A stretch of 64,000 nucleotides of DNA from Aeromicrobium choanae (GCF_900167475.1 NZ_LT796768.1:1364001-1428000), one strand, 5' to 3'; shown: positions 1 through 8,771, counted from the first letter of the stretch. Numbers and translations are program-made. Notes: generated by a model not told the origin, from the letters alone.

Positions 1-4
1 GGTC

Positions 5-295
5 ATGGAGGTCGTCCAGGAGGTCTTCGGCTTCTCGCTCGAGGACACCCACCGGCCGGCGATCGTGTCCTACCTCGACGGCCGCATGATCCCCGGCCAG
101 GAGAAGTGGGCCCAGGACCGGTTCCACGGGACGACCGGCCAGGGGTACGACGACAACGTGAACGTCTGGATCAATCGCACCCCCACCGAGCTCTACGTGA
201 TGTGCAGCGTCCCGCAGACGCCCACGGCCATCGAGAACGTCAACGCGTTCTTCACGTACGCCTCGGACGTCCTGCGAGGTGCGCTCACCCGCTAA
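5..295 (+). CDS. Hypothetical protein, probably 5'-truncated by the window edge
   Basis: At least 96 residues are visible, with an acidic N-terminal half and a C-terminal stretch compatible with one amphipathic helix (ENVNAFFTYASDVLRGAL). I do not recognise the family. The frame stays open to the window edge, so the ATG at 5 may be internal and the true start may lie upstream. Codon usage is normal for the window. Its TAA stop (293-295) overlaps the -10 box proposed for the next gene, so the two appear adjacent but separately transcribed. Confidence 0.6.
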   Translation: MEVVQEVFGFSLEDTHRPAIVSYLDGRMIPGQEKWAQDRFHGTTGQGYDDNVNVWINRTPTELYVMCSVPQTPTAIENVNAFFTYASDVLRGALTR

Positions 296-298
296 CGT
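293..298 (+). promoter_or_regulatory. -10 box, leaderless geometry, lipid kinase gene
   Basis: TAACGT lies exactly 7 nt before the GTG at 306 and no Shine-Dalgarno sequence is present. The hexamer overlaps the stop codon of the preceding gene. This supports start 306 over the in-frame codon at 279. Confidence 0.5.
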
Positions 299-305
299 CG
301 TAGGG

Positions 306-1181
306 GTGAACTCCTGGCTGGCGGTCAGCAACGCGAATGCGGGCACCTCCGACGAGGAGGTCATCGCCCGGGCACTCTCGGCCCTGCGCGAGGTCGCCGA
401 CGTCGAGCACGTGGCGACCGATGACCCCGACGACCTCGCCGCGGCCCTGGCGAAGCACCCCGACGTGGATCTGGTGATCTCCATGGGCGGGGACGGCAGC
501 CTCCACGCGGTCGTCCAGGCGCTGCACGACGCCGACCGGCTGCCGGGCACCCCGGTGGGGCTCGTCCCCCTCGGCACGGGCAACGACTTCGCCCGCACCC
601 TCGACCTCTCCACCGATCCCGTGGTGGCCGCCCACGACCTGGCGAACGGCTCGGTCCGGCCGATCGACCTGATCCTGGACTCCACGGGACGCGTCGTGGT
701 GAACGCGGCGCACGTGGGCATCGGCGCCGAGGCCGCCGCGCGGGCCGAGCCCGTCAAGCCGGCGCTGGGCCCGATCGCCTACGTGCTCGGGGCGATCTCC
801 ACCCTGTTCAGCCGCAGCGCCGACGTGCACGTGACGATCGACGACCGCACGCTCAGTGGTCGCGTGGCCCAGGTCGCCGTCGGCAACGGGCGCTTCGTCG
901 GCGGCGGCGGCGAGCTGCTGCCGCACGCGGTGGTCGACGACGGGGCGATGGACGTGGCGGTCGCGTTCGCGGCTCGGCTGCCCCAGCGGATCGCGTACGC
1001 CCTGCACCTGCGCCGCGGGACCCACCCGGGTGCCGACTTCGTGCACTACACGCGCGCGCAGTCAGTGCGGGTGGAGGGCGAGCCCGTGCGCTGCACGACC
1101 GACGGCGAGCTGTCCGACCCGCGCACGGAGCACGGGTGGGAGCTGCTCGCCGGCGGCCTCGCGATGCGCCTGCCGGACTGA
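306..1181 (+). CDS. Diacylglycerol kinase / lipid kinase family protein (YegS/LCB5 type)
   Basis: A 291-residue protein of the DAGK catalytic-domain family, which phosphorylates lipid alcohols (diacylglycerol, sphingoid bases or similar) with ATP at the membrane. The nucleotide-binding GGDGS motif is at residues 61-65 and the GTGNDFAR motif near 90-97, as expected for the family. Length is typical. The in-frame upstream codon at 279 would overlap the previous gene; GTG 306 lies 7 nt after a TANNNT -10 box and is preferred. It ends one nucleotide before the convergent DUF3151 gene. Substrate cannot be told from sequence. Confidence 0.85.
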   Translation: MNSWLAVSNANAGTSDEEVIARALSALREVADVEHVATDDPDDLAAALAKHPDVDLVISMGGDGSLHAVVQALHDADRLPGTPVGLVPLGTGNDFARTLDLSTDPVVAAHDLANGSVRPIDLILDSTGRVVVNAAHVGIGAEAAARAEPVKPALGPIAYVLGAISTLFSRSADVHVTIDDRTLSGRVAQVAVGNGRFVGGGGELLPHAVVDDGAMDVAVAFAARLPQRIAYALHLRRGTHPGADFVHYTRAQSVRVEGEPVRCTTDGELSDPRTEHGWELLAGGLAMRLPD

Positions 1182-1182
1182 G

Positions 1183-1587
1183 TCAGCCGACGAGCGCGTC
1201 GTAGCCCTCGCGGCTCGACTCGCGCAGGAACTCGCGGCAGCGGTGCGCCTCCTCGACGTCGCCGAGCCGCTCGCTGGCCGTGGCCAGGACGGCGAGGGCG
1301 TGCAGGAAGCCGCGGTTGGCCTCGTGCGACCACGGCACCGGGCCGTGCCCGCGCCAGCCGTTGCGGCGCAGCGAGTCCAGGGAGCGGTGGTAGGCCGTGC
1401 GCGCGAACGCGTAGCCCTCGAGCTGCCGATCCTCGGCGAGCGCGGCATCGGCCAGGCGAGCCCACGCGGCCACCGAGTCGGGGTGACGCTCGGCGACCTC
1501 CTCGGGGGACGCTCCCTCGGCCAGCAGGGCCGCTCCCGGGTCTTCGGGCAGCAGGGTCTCGGGCGGTTCTCCCAGAAGGTTGGTCAT
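1183..1587 (-). CDS. DUF3151 family protein
   Basis: A 134-residue soluble protein beginning MTNLLGEPPETLLPEDPGAA, the recognisable N-terminus of actinobacterial DUF3151. The rest is helical with TPR-like spacing (ARLADAAL, AYHRSLDSLRRNGWRG). Function is unknown; it is widely conserved in Actinomycetota and often sits near fructose-bisphosphate aldolase, as here. The start was chosen at the conserved MTNLL; a TAGGCT -10-like box lies 8 nt upstream. The longer frame extending to 1764 overlaps the universal stress gene and is a shadow. Confidence 0.8.
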   Translation of the reverse strand: MTNLLGEPPETLLPEDPGAALLAEGASPEEVAERHPDSVAAWARLADAALAEDRQLEGYAFARTAYHRSLDSLRRNGWRGHGPVPWSHEANRGFLHALAVLATASERLGDVEEAHRCREFLRESSREGYDALVG

Positions 1588-1595
1588 GGTGAGCC

Positions 1596-1601
1596 AGCCT
1601 A
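1596..1601 (-). promoter_or_regulatory. -10-like box upstream of DUF3151
   Basis: TAGGCT on the minus strand, 8 nt before the ATG at 1587. The spacing is 1-2 nt longer than the other leaderless candidates in this window. Confidence 0.35.
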
Positions 1602-1615
1602 GACGGGCGACCCCA

Positions 1616-2053
1616 TCAGGAGCGCTGGTGCGTGTGCGCGATGTAGACGTCGCACGGTGCGTGCGCGGCCACGTCGCGGGCGATGCTGCCCAGGATGCGG
1701 GCCAGGCCCTGCACGCGCTTGTTGCCCACGACGATGACGTCGACGTCGAGCTCCTCGGCCGCACGGACCAGCGCGTCGGCGGGATTGCCCTCGGCGGCGC
1801 CGTACGTGACCTCGAGCTCGGGGAACTCCCGGCGGATCCCGGCGAAGACGTCGCTCGCGACGCCCTGGGCCGCCTGCTCGCTCGTGATCAGCAGCTCCTC
1901 GGAGCCGACGTCGATCCGCTCGGCCTCGAAGCTCCCGTACGCCGAGAGCACGTGCAGGCGGGCGCCCATCCCGGCGGCGAGCTCGGCCGCCTTGCGCGCC
2001 GCGGCGGCCGCGGGCTCGGTGTTGTCGACGCCGGTGAGGACGATCTTCGCCAT
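1616..2053 (-). CDS. Universal stress protein (UspA family)
   Basis: A single-domain Usp protein of 145 residues. It opens with the typical beta strand MAKIVLTGVDNTEPA and ends with the ATP-binding signature G-x2-G-x9-G-S region (VVGNKRVQGLARILGSIA), followed by CDVYIAH. The intact glycine motif suggests the ATP-binding subclass. Such proteins are induced by starvation, hypoxia or redox stress in actinobacteria. A conventional ribosome binding site (AAGGGG) lies 6-7 nt upstream of the ATG. It is followed downstream by DUF3151 on the same strand. Confidence 0.9.
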   Translation of the reverse strand: MAKIVLTGVDNTEPAAAAARKAAELAAGMGARLHVLSAYGSFEAERIDVGSEELLITSEQAAQGVASDVFAGIRREFPELEVTYGAAEGNPADALVRAAEELDVDVIVVGNKRVQGLARILGSIARDVAAHAPCDVYIAHTHQRS

Positions 2054-2177
2054 GGTTTCCCCTTCATCACGCCGGGCTCGGACGCCCGGATGCCACTTCG
2101 GATCCTAGTGGGCCGCCGGGGGTGACAGCCCGGCTCGGGTCGGGGGTCCCGGTCACCGAGACCGGGCCCGGACGCGA

Positions 2178-2209
2178 CGACGGCGGGGACGAAGCCGTCC
2201 CCGCCGTCG
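2178..2209 (-). terminator. Hairpin terminator downstream of fructose-bisphosphate aldolase
   Basis: A perfect 13-bp inverted repeat (arms 2178-2190 and 2197-2209, CGACGGCGGGGAC type) with a 6-nt loop begins 9 bp past the aldolase stop. There is no clear U-tract, which is common in high-GC genomes. Confidence 0.6.
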
Positions 2210-2218
2210 ATCAGTGCG

Positions 2219-3235
2219 TCAGTGCGTGCCGGCGCTGCGCAGGTTCTGGCAGGCCTCGACGACACGCGCCGCCATGCCGGCCTCGGCGGCCTTGCCCCAC
2301 GCGCGGGGGTCGTAGGCCTTCTTGTTGCCGACCTCGCCGTCGACCTTCAGGACGCCGTCGTAGTTCTGGAACATGTGGCCCACGACCGGGCGCGTGAACG
2401 CGTACTGGGTGTCGGTGTCCACGTTCATCTTGACGACGCCGAAGTCGACCGCGGCGCTGATCTCCTCGGGCAGCGAGCCCGAGCCGCCGTGGAAGACGAA
2501 GTCGAACGCGCGCTCCTTGCCGAACTTCGCGGCGACGGCGTCCTGCGCGGCCTTGAGCACCTCGGGACGCAGCTTCACGTTGCCCGGCTTGTAGACGCCG
2601 TGCACGTTGCCGAACGTCAGCGCGGTGAGGTAGCGGCCGTTCTCGCCCAGGCCGAGCGCCTCGACCAGCGCGATGGCGTCCTCGGGGGACGTGTAGAGCT
2701 TGTCGTTGATCTCCGCCTCGACGCCGTCCTCCTCGCCACCGACGACACCGATCTCGACCTCGAGGATGATGTTCGCGGCGTGCGCCTTGGCGAGCAGCTC
2801 CTGCGCGATCTCGAGGTTCTCGGCCAGCGGCACCGCCGAGCCGTCCCACATGTGCGACTGGAAGTACGGCAGGTCGCCGCCCTTCACGCGCTCGGCCGAG
2901 GCCTCGAGCAGCGGACGGACGAAGCCGTCGAGCTTGTCCTTGGGGCAGTGGTCGGTGTGCAGCGCCACGTTGATCGGGTACTTCTTGGCGACCTCCTGCG
3001 CGAAAGCGGCGAAGGCCAGCGAGCCCGAGACCATGTTCTTGACGGTCGGGCCGGAGAAGTAGTCGGCGCCACCGGTGGAGACCTGGATGATCCCGTCGCT
3101 GCCGGCCTCGGCGAAGCCGGCCAGGGCGGCGTTCAGCGTCTGCGAGGACGAGACGTTGATCGCGGGGTAGGCGAAGGAGTTGTTCTTCGCCTTGTCCAGC
3201 ATCTCTGCGTAGACCTCGGGAGTGGCGACGGGCAT
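2219..3235 (-). CDS. fbaA: Class II fructose-bisphosphate aldolase
   Basis: A zinc-dependent aldolase of 338 residues that interconverts fructose-1,6-bisphosphate with DHAP and glyceraldehyde-3-phosphate in glycolysis/gluconeogenesis. The LHTDHCPKD segment (residues 92-100) carries the catalytic Asp95 and zinc-ligand His96. A second zinc-ligand region is at GNVHGVYKPGN, and the phosphate-binding FHGGSGS follows. Length fits the FbaA type of enzyme. The ATG is preceded by AGGAGGA at ideal spacing, so this gene has a leadered mRNA, unlike many neighbours. A strong hairpin terminator follows it. Confidence 0.97.
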   Translation of the reverse strand: MPVATPEVYAEMLDKAKNNSFAYPAINVSSSQTLNAALAGFAEAGSDGIIQVSTGGADYFSGPTVKNMVSGSLAFAAFAQEVAKKYPINVALHTDHCPKDKLDGFVRPLLEASAERVKGGDLPYFQSHMWDGSAVPLAENLEIAQELLAKAHAANIILEVEIGVVGGEEDGVEAEINDKLYTSPEDAIALVEALGLGENGRYLTALTFGNVHGVYKPGNVKLRPEVLKAAQDAVAAKFGKERAFDFVFHGGSGSLPEEISAAVDFGVVKMNVDTDTQYAFTRPVVGHMFQNYDGVLKVDGEVGNKKAYDPRAWGKAAEAGMAARVVEACQNLRSAGTH

Positions 3236-3265
3236 GGGTCCTCCTGTGGGAACTCGTGTTGCGGG

Positions 3266-3874
3266 TCAGTATTCCACCGACGCGAGGTCGGCATGCTCAC
3301 GGATCCAGGCGTGCATCGTGATCGCCGCGGCGGCGCCCGCGTTGATCGATCGGGTGGAGCCGAACTGGGCGATCGCGACGAGGCGCTCGCACACCGCGGC
3401 GGCCTCGGGCGTGAGTCCGGGGCCCTCCTGGCCGAACACCAGGACGGCGTCGCGGGGCAGGGTCGTCGTCTCGAGAGCGACGGCGCCCGGCAGGTTGTCG
3501 ACACCGACCACGGTGAGCCCCGCGTCGGCCGCCCACGCGGCGAACGCGGCGACGTCCTCATGGTGCTGGACGTGGACGTAGCGGTCGGTGACCATCGCGC
3601 CGCGGCGGTTCCAGCGGCGCTTGCCGATGATGTGGACGCCACCGACGTTGAACGCGTTCGCGGTGCGCACGATCGAGCCGATGTTGAAGTCGTGCTGCCA
3701 GTTCTCGATCGCGACGTGCAGGCGATGGCGCTGGAGGTCGAGGTCGGCGACGATCGCCTCCACGGTCCAGTAGCGGTAGCGGTCGACGACGTTGCGGGTG
3801 TCGCCCTCACGCAGCAGCTCGGGATCCAGGCGCGGGTCGTCGGGCCAGTCGCCCTGCCACGGGCCGACGGTCAC
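3266..3874 (-). CDS. TrmH/SpoU-family RNA 2'-O-methyltransferase
   Basis: A 202-residue SPOUT-fold RNA methyltransferase. The C-terminal SAM-binding knot motifs are present: [10 protein letters not shown] and [13 protein letters not shown]. The N-terminal motif ([20 protein letters not shown]) carries the conserved N and R of motif 1. It probably methylates a ribose in tRNA or rRNA; the precise target is unclear. The start is GTG 3874, whose GTGA overlaps the pyrE stop, giving translational coupling; the longer frame up to 4234 lies inside pyrE. Confidence 0.88.
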   Translation of the reverse strand: MTVGPWQGDWPDDPRLDPELLREGDTRNVVDRYRYWTVEAIVADLDLQRHRLHVAIENWQHDFNIGSIVRTANAFNVGGVHIIGKRRWNRRGAMVTDRYVHVQHHEDVAAFAAWAADAGLTVVGVDNLPGAVALETTTLPRDAVLVFGQEGPGLTPEAAAVCERLVAIAQFGSTRSINAGAAAAITMHAWIREHADLASVEY

Positions 3875-4515
3875 GACACTCCGTACTGCTCGCGGTACGC
3901 GCGGACGGCCGGCAGGTGCTCGGCGAACCGGCCGGTCTCCTCGAGGTACTCGATGATGTCGTCGAAGGTGACGATGGAGGTCACCGTGATCCCGTGGTCG
4001 CGCTCGACCTCCTGGATCGCGGAGAGGTCGCCCGTGCCGCGCTCGCGGCGGTCGACGGCCACGACCACGCCCGCCACCTCGGCGTCGAGGGGCTCGACCA
4101 GCGCGATGACCTCGCGGATGGCGGTGCCCGCGGTGATGACGTCGTCGATCACGAGCAGCCGGCCGCGCGGGGCGGCGCCGACGAAGAGGCCGCCCTCCCC
4201 GTGGTCCTTGGCCTCCTTGCGGTTGAAGCACCACGGCACGTCGCGGTCGTGGGCATCGGCCAGCCGCACCGCCGTGGCCGCCGCGAGCGGGATGCCCTTG
4301 TAGGCGGGCCCGAGCAGGACGTCGAACTCCGGTCCGGCGCCCGCGATCGCGTCGGCGTAGAACCCGCCGAGCGCCGCCAGCCGAGCCCCGGTGTCGAACG
4401 CGCCCGCGTTGAAGAAGTAGGGCGACGTGCGCCCCGACTTCAGCGTGAACTCGCCGAAGCGCAGGACCTCGTGCTCGAGGGCGAACTCGATGAAGCGGCG
4501 CTGGTAGTCGTGCAC
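3871..4515 (-). CDS. pyrE: Orotate phosphoribosyltransferase
   Basis: Converts orotate and PRPP to OMP in pyrimidine synthesis. The 13-residue PRPP motif ([10 protein letters not shown]) lies at residues 121-130, and the [10 protein letters not shown] loop (100-109) supplies catalytic lysine and histidine residues. Length (214 aa) is normal. The start is GTG 4515: minus-strand TACGCT lies 6 nt before it and no ribosome binding site is visible, so the mRNA is probably leaderless. The RNA methyltransferase follows with a 4-nt overlap. Confidence 0.95.
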   Translation of the reverse strand: MHDYQRRFIEFALEHEVLRFGEFTLKSGRTSPYFFNAGAFDTGARLAALGGFYADAIAGAGPEFDVLLGPAYKGIPLAAATAVRLADAHDRDVPWCFNRKEAKDHGEGGLFVGAAPRGRLLVIDDVITAGTAIREVIALVEPLDAEVAGVVVAVDRRERGTGDLSAIQEVERDHGITVTSIVTFDDIIEYLEETGRFAEHLPAVRAYREQYGVS

Positions 4516-4521
4516 CCCGCC

Positions 4522-4527
4522 AGCGTA
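4522..4527 (-). promoter_or_regulatory. -10 box, leaderless geometry, pyrE
   Basis: TACGCT on the minus strand lies 6 nt before GTG 4515. Confidence 0.5.
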
Positions 4528-4533
4528 GGGGGC

Positions 4534-5181
4534 CTAGGTGCCCGGCTTGCGCTCGGAGGAGACGAGGTCGCCGACGACGACGCTGCGGTCGTCGGTGTGG
4601 AACAGCTCGGAGCAGGTGACGAGGGTGATGACGCGCTCGGTGGCCGGCTCCCCCTCCGCGTCAGGGTCGGGGACGGGCCACAGCGGCCACGACGTCGTGA
4701 ACGGCACGCGGATCTCGTCGCCGTCCTGGCGCAGGACGTAGGTGTGGACGTGTGTGCGGGTCTCCACCACGACCTCGTCGCCGGCGCGCAGGTCGAGGAA
4801 CTTGCGGAACGGCTCGCCGTGGGTGACCCGGTGACCCGAGAGCACGAGGTTGCCCACGCGCCCGGGCTGCGCGCTCTCCTCGTGCCGGCCCACGCCCTTG
4901 GCGAGCGTGGCGTCGTCGTCACCGTCGAGGATCGGCACCTCGAAGTCGGCGCCGAACCGCTTGATCCGCAGCAGGCCGACCCCGGCGATGGGGTCCTCCT
5001 GCGCCTCCCAGGCCTCCGAGATCTCGCCGCGAATGCGCTCGTGGTCGCGCTGGGCGACGACGTTGGTACCCCAGTACTGCCAGCCGACCCAGCCGAGGAT
5101 CCCCACGCCGGCCAGGACCAGCACGACACCGAGCACCAGCACGAGGCGGGAGCCGAGCGAGCGCGCGGGGGCGGAGGACAC
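4534..5181 (-). CDS. Class E sortase
   Basis: A membrane-anchored transpeptidase of 215 residues that would attach LPxTG-like surface proteins to the cell wall. One N-terminal membrane segment covers about residues 12-36. The sortase triad is visible: His117 in LVLSGHRVT, Cys190 in TLVTCSEL and Arg199 in HTDDRSVVV. Class E (housekeeping in high-GC Gram-positives) is inferred from length and the single N-terminal anchor. The GTG start lies 6 nt after GACAAT on the same strand, suggesting a leaderless mRNA. No LPxTG/LAxTG substrate gene is adjacent; the targets must be elsewhere. Confidence 0.85.
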   Translation of the reverse strand: MSSAPARSLGSRLVLVLGVVLVLAGVGILGWVGWQYWGTNVVAQRDHERIRGEISEAWEAQEDPIAGVGLLRIKRFGADFEVPILDGDDDATLAKGVGRHEESAQPGRVGNLVLSGHRVTHGEPFRKFLDLRAGDEVVVETRTHVHTYVLRQDGDEIRVPFTTSWPLWPVPDPDAEGEPATERVITLVTCSELFHTDDRSVVVGDLVSSERKPGT

Positions 5182-5187
5182 GCCACC

Positions 5188-5193
5188 ATTGTC
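5188..5193 (-). promoter_or_regulatory. -10-like box, sortase
   Basis: GACAAT on the minus strand lies 6 nt before GTG 5181. The first base deviates from TANNNT. Confidence 0.35.
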
Positions 5194-5408
5194 GCGGGGC
5201 CGGCCTCACGTGCGACACCGACTCCGAGATCTCGCCGGAGAAGTTCGCGGTTTTGCTCCGGCGCTTGAGCGGCCCATGTATTCTGGAGCAGCAGGTTCGA
5301 GCAGCTCTTGAGCCGTCGTTCCTGCCGTCGGTCCGCCGTTTCACCCCCCGAGAACGGCGGGCCGACCTATGTCCGCCTCCAGTGGCCCCGAAGGTCCGAT
5401 GGCCCCGC

Positions 5409-5414
5409 TATCGT
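5409..5414 (+). promoter_or_regulatory. -10 box, leaderless geometry, aminotransferase
   Basis: TATCGT lies 7 nt before GTG 5422. It decides the start, since the frame is open from 5308. Confidence 0.5.
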
Positions 5415-5421
5415 CGATCCG

Positions 5422-6591
5422 GTGAGCAGGCGCAGCGCTCGACTCGGCGGCATCGGCACCACGATCTTCGCGGAGATGAGTGCACTCGCCGCGCAGACCG
5501 GGGCGATCAACCTCGGCCAGGGCTTCCCGGACGAGGACGGCCCCGAGGTGATCCGCCAGGCGGCGCGCGACGCCATCACCGCGGGACGCAACCAGTACGC
5601 ACCCGGCACCGGCATCGCACCGCTGCGCGAGGCGATCGCCCGGCACCAACGCCGCTTCCACGGCATCGAGCTCGACCCGGCGCGCGAGGTCGTGGTGACG
5701 ACCGGCGCGACCGAGGCCGTTGCGGCCGCCCTGCTCGGTCTGGTGAATCCCGGCGACGACGTCCTCGTGCTGGAGCCCTATTACGACTCCTACCGCGCCG
5801 TGATCCAGATGGCCGGCGCCCGTCACGTCGCGATCACCCTGCGCGCGCCCGACTTCCGGCTGCCCGTGGACGAGCTGCGCGCTGCCGTCACGCCTCGCAC
5901 CAGCGCGATCGTCCTCAACACACCGCACAACCCGACGGGCTCGGTGCTGACGCCGCAGGAGCTGGCCGCCGTCGCCGAGGTGGCGATCGAGCACGACCTG
6001 GTCGTCGTCTCCGACGAGGTCTACGAGCACCTCGCGTTCGCCCGGCCGCACGTGCCCATCGCGACGCTCCCGGGCATGGCCGAGCGGACGGTGACCATCA
6101 GCAGCGCCGGGAAGACGTTCTCCTTCACCGGTTGGAAGATCGGCTGGGCCACCGGACCGGCCGACCTGGTGGACGCGCTGATGGGCGCGAAGCAGTTCCT
6201 CACCTACACCTCCGGCACGCCGTTCCAGCCGGCGATCGCCACGGCACTCGACCTGCCCGATGAGTTCTTCACGAGGCTGCGCGACGGGCTGCGCGAGCGC
6301 CGCGACCTCCTGTGCGCCGGGCTGTCCGACGCGGGCTTCGACGTCTTCGTCCCGGAGGGGACGTACTTCGCGACGACCGACGTGGCGCCCCTCGGCTTCG
6401 CGGACGGCCTCGAGCTCTGCCGCGCGCTCCCCCGTCTCGCCGGCGTCGTCGCCGTGCCGCACCAGGTGTTCCACGACGACCGGCCGGACGGCTCGAACCC
6501 GGGACGCACCCTCGTCCGCTGGGCGTTCTGCAAGCGCACCGAGGTGCTCGAGGAGGCGGTCGAGCGCCTGCGCGCTCTGCGCTCGACCTGA
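5422..6591 (+). CDS. PLP-dependent aminotransferase, class I/II fold (DapC / kynurenine aminotransferase-like)
   Basis: A fold-type I aminotransferase of 389 residues. PLP-binding residues are visible: Asn170 in NTPHNPTG, Asp198 and Tyr201 in SDEVYEH, and the Schiff-base Lys231 in SSAGKTFS. Arg in LVRWAFCK is the likely carboxylate ligand. The N-terminus NLGQGFPDEDGP is typical of the methionine/kynurenine aminotransferase - DapC branch. Actinobacterial homologues are often called N-succinyldiaminopimelate aminotransferase DapC; no lysine gene is next to it, so specificity stays open. GTG 5422 is chosen by the -10 box and by homology to the usual N-terminus. Confidence 0.9.
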   Translation: MSRRSARLGGIGTTIFAEMSALAAQTGAINLGQGFPDEDGPEVIRQAARDAITAGRNQYAPGTGIAPLREAIARHQRRFHGIELDPAREVVVTTGATEAVAAALLGLVNPGDDVLVLEPYYDSYRAVIQMAGARHVAITLRAPDFRLPVDELRAAVTPRTSAIVLNTPHNPTGSVLTPQELAAVAEVAIEHDLVVVSDEVYEHLAFARPHVPIATLPGMAERTVTISSAGKTFSFTGWKIGWATGPADLVDALMGAKQFLTYTSGTPFQPAIATALDLPDEFFTRLRDGLRERRDLLCAGLSDAGFDVFVPEGTYFATTDVAPLGFADGLELCRALPRLAGVVAVPHQVFHDDRPDGSNPGRTLVRWAFCKRTEVLEEAVERLRALRST

Positions 6592-6611
6592 GTCCGACCT
6601 GCAACTCCCGT

Positions 6612-6640
6612 TTGCATGTGGCCCACCTCACACCTAGAGT
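6612..6640 (+). promoter_or_regulatory. Sigma-70-type promoter of the secreted M19-like hydrolase
   Basis: TTGCAT (6612-6617) and TAGAGT (6635-6640) are separated by exactly 17 nt, about 30 nt upstream of the GTG. A ribosome binding site AGGGGGA follows at 6659-6665, so this transcript has a leader. Confidence 0.55.
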
Positions 6641-6671
6641 CACGCCAACGGCATCTCGTAGGGGGACTCTC

Positions 6672-8720
6672 GTGTCACGACGGCTCAAGGCATTCCTGGT
6701 GGCGGCGCTCGGCGCCCTGGTCCTGGTCACCGGAGGGACCGGAGCCTCGGCCGAGTCGGGATGGTGGGTCGCGACGAGCACCCCCAGCCCGGAGTCCGAG
6801 GTCAACGCGACCGGCGAGCCGATGCGCGGCACGGGCGCGGGCGGCGAGGTGAGCGGCTTCATCGACGCCCACACCCACATGTTCATGGACCTCGGCATGG
6901 GCGGGAACGCGGTCTGCGGCTCCACCTGGAGCGAGAAGGGCATCGCTGACGCACTCAAGGACTGCGACCGTCACGGCGTCTCGATCCTGGAGAACCTGAC
7001 GAACTCCGGCGCCGGCCGCGGACCCCTCGACGCGCACGACACCGTCGGCTGGCCCACGTTCAAGGACTGGCCGACCTACTCCTCCTTCACCCACCAGCAG
7101 ATGTACTACAAGTGGGTCGAGCGGGCGTGGCGCGGCGGCCAGCGGATCATGGTCAACGACATGGTCTCCAACCCGGGGCTGTGCCCGATCCTGGGCGTCA
7201 TCGCCGGCCCCAACAAGTACAGCTGCGACGACATGGACACCGTTCGTCGCCAGATCAAGGCCACCTACGACCTCGAGGCGTTCATCGACCGGCAGTTCGG
7301 CGGCCCCGGCAAGGGCTGGTACCGCGTCGTCAAGACGCCGGAGCAGGCGCGAGAGGTCGTGGCCGCCGGCAAGCTCGCCGTCGTCCTCGGCGTCGAGGTC
7401 TCCGAGCCGTTCGGCTGCAAGCAGGTGCTCGGCGCACCACAGTGCACCAAGGCCGACATCGACAAGGGCCTCGACGAACTGCAGGGCAAGGGCGTCTCGA
7501 GCATGTTCCTGTGCCACAAGTTCGACAACGCGCTGTGCGGCGTGCGCTACGACGAGAGCACGGCCGGACTGCTCGTGAACGCCGGCCAGTTCCTCACGAC
7601 CGGCACGTGGTGGAACCCCGCGACGTGCCGCGAGGGCGAGGTCGCCGACAACACCGTCATCGGCGGCGTCCTGCCCAGCGAGATCGCCAGCGTCCCGGGC
7701 CTGCCCGCGGTGCTGCCGATCTACCCGAAGGGGCCGCACTGCAACCCGCGCGGCCTCACCGAGCTGGGCGAGTACGCCCTGCGCGGGATGATCAAGCGCA
7801 ACATGATGGTCGAGCTGGACCACATGAGCGCCAAGGCCGCCGGCCGCGCCCTCGACATCCTCGAGGCGGAGGCCTACCCCGGCGCCCTGTCGACCCATGA
7901 CTGGCTGTCGACCGACTACATGGACCGGCTCTACGGCCTCGGCGGCTTCGCCACGCAGTACGGGCACACGGCCACCGAGTTCGCAACGCAGTGGCGCGAG
8001 ACGAAGCCGATGCGCGACAAGTACGGCGTCGCCTACGGCTACGGCACCGACATGAACGGCTTCGGTGGCACCGCCGCGCCGCCCGAGGACGGGGCGAAGA
8101 TCTCCTACCCGTTCACCGGGGTCGACGGCACGGTCTTCGACCGGCAGGTCACGGGCGAGCGCACGTGGGACTACAACGCCGAGGGCGTCCCGCACTACGG
8201 TCTCGTCCCCGACTGGATCGAGAGCCTGCGCACCCTCGCCGGGTCCGCGATCGTCGACGACCTCGCGGCAGGTTCGGAGTCCTACCTGCAGACGTGGGGC
8301 GCCACCTCCGGGTTCCAGCCGGGCGCGAACCTCGCGCGGGAGGCGATCGCCTCGGCCAGCTCCACCGAGTGGAACCTGCTGACGGACCTGAAGCCCGGCC
8401 GCGCGATCGACGGCAAGACCTCGACGCGCTGGGCCAGCAAGTACGGCCAGGACGGGGCCTGGTTCCAGGTGGAGCTCGCGTCGGTGCGCCCGGTCAGCAA
8501 GGTCACGATCGAGTGGGAGAGCGCCTACGCGCGCCAGTACCGCGTGCAGACCTCGCTCGACGGGAAGCAGTGGCGCGACGTGGCCGTCGTCGGCTCCGGG
8601 AACGGAGGGCTCGACACCGTGAAGTTCGCACCGAGCTCCGCGCGGTTCGTGCGGATGCAGGGCGTCGAGCGCGCGACCCGCTACGGCTACTCGATCAAGG
8701 AGTTCGGCGCGTTCAGCTGA
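6672..8720 (+). CDS. Secreted peptidase M19 / amidohydrolase-like protein with C-terminal F5/8 type C (discoidin) domain
   Basis: An exported protein of 682 residues. A Sec signal peptide (about residues 1-27, ending GASA) is followed by a TIM-barrel metal-dependent hydrolase domain with HxH at 67-69 (DAHTHMF). Further likely metal-ligand regions are ELDHMS (about 380) and STHDW (about 408), a layout reminiscent of membrane dipeptidase M19. Residues about 550-682 form a discoidin/CBM32-type domain (SASSTEW, TRWASKYG, WFQVELA, YRVQTSLDG), probably binding cell-wall or extracellular glycans. The substrate is unknown. It stands alone with its own promoter and terminator. GTG 6672 is supported by the ribosome binding site and signal peptide. 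Confidence 0.8.
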   Translation: MSRRLKAFLVAALGALVLVTGGTGASAESGWWVATSTPSPESEVNATGEPMRGTGAGGEVSGFIDAHTHMFMDLGMGGNAVCGSTWSEKGIADALKDCDRHGVSILENLTNSGAGRGPLDAHDTVGWPTFKDWPTYSSFTHQQMYYKWVERAWRGGQRIMVNDMVSNPGLCPILGVIAGPNKYSCDDMDTVRRQIKATYDLEAFIDRQFGGPGKGWYRVVKTPEQAREVVAAGKLAVVLGVEVSEPFGCKQVLGAPQCTKADIDKGLDELQGKGVSSMFLCHKFDNALCGVRYDESTAGLLVNAGQFLTTGTWWNPATCREGEVADNTVIGGVLPSEIASVPGLPAVLPIYPKGPHCNPRGLTELGEYALRGMIKRNMMVELDHMSAKAAGRALDILEAEAYPGALSTHDWLSTDYMDRLYGLGGFATQYGHTATEFATQWRETKPMRDKYGVAYGYGTDMNGFGGTAAPPEDGAKISYPFTGVDGTVFDRQVTGERTWDYNAEGVPHYGLVPDWIESLRTLAGSAIVDDLAAGSESYLQTWGATSGFQPGANLAREAIASASSTEWNLLTDLKPGRAIDGKTSTRWASKYGQDGAWFQVELASVRPVSKVTIEWESAYARQYRVQTSLDGKQWRDVAVVGSGNGGLDTVKFAPSSARFVRMQGVERATRYGYSIKEFGAFS

Positions 8721-8739
8721 GGACGCTGAGGACAGAGGA

Positions 8740-8771
8740 CCGCCCCAACCTCCCGATGGTGGTTGGGGCGG
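8740..8771 (+). terminator. Hairpin terminator after the M19-like gene
   Basis: Perfect 11-bp arms (8740-8750 CCGCCCCAACC and 8761-8771) with a 10-nt loop start 19 nt past the stop codon. Confidence 0.7.

Noticed and set aside
2222..4303. Plus-strand open frame of 693 codons
   Set aside because: It lies antisense to fbaA, the RNA methyltransferase and pyrE; low-complexity composition (Arg, Asp, Val, His) and no recognisable domain.
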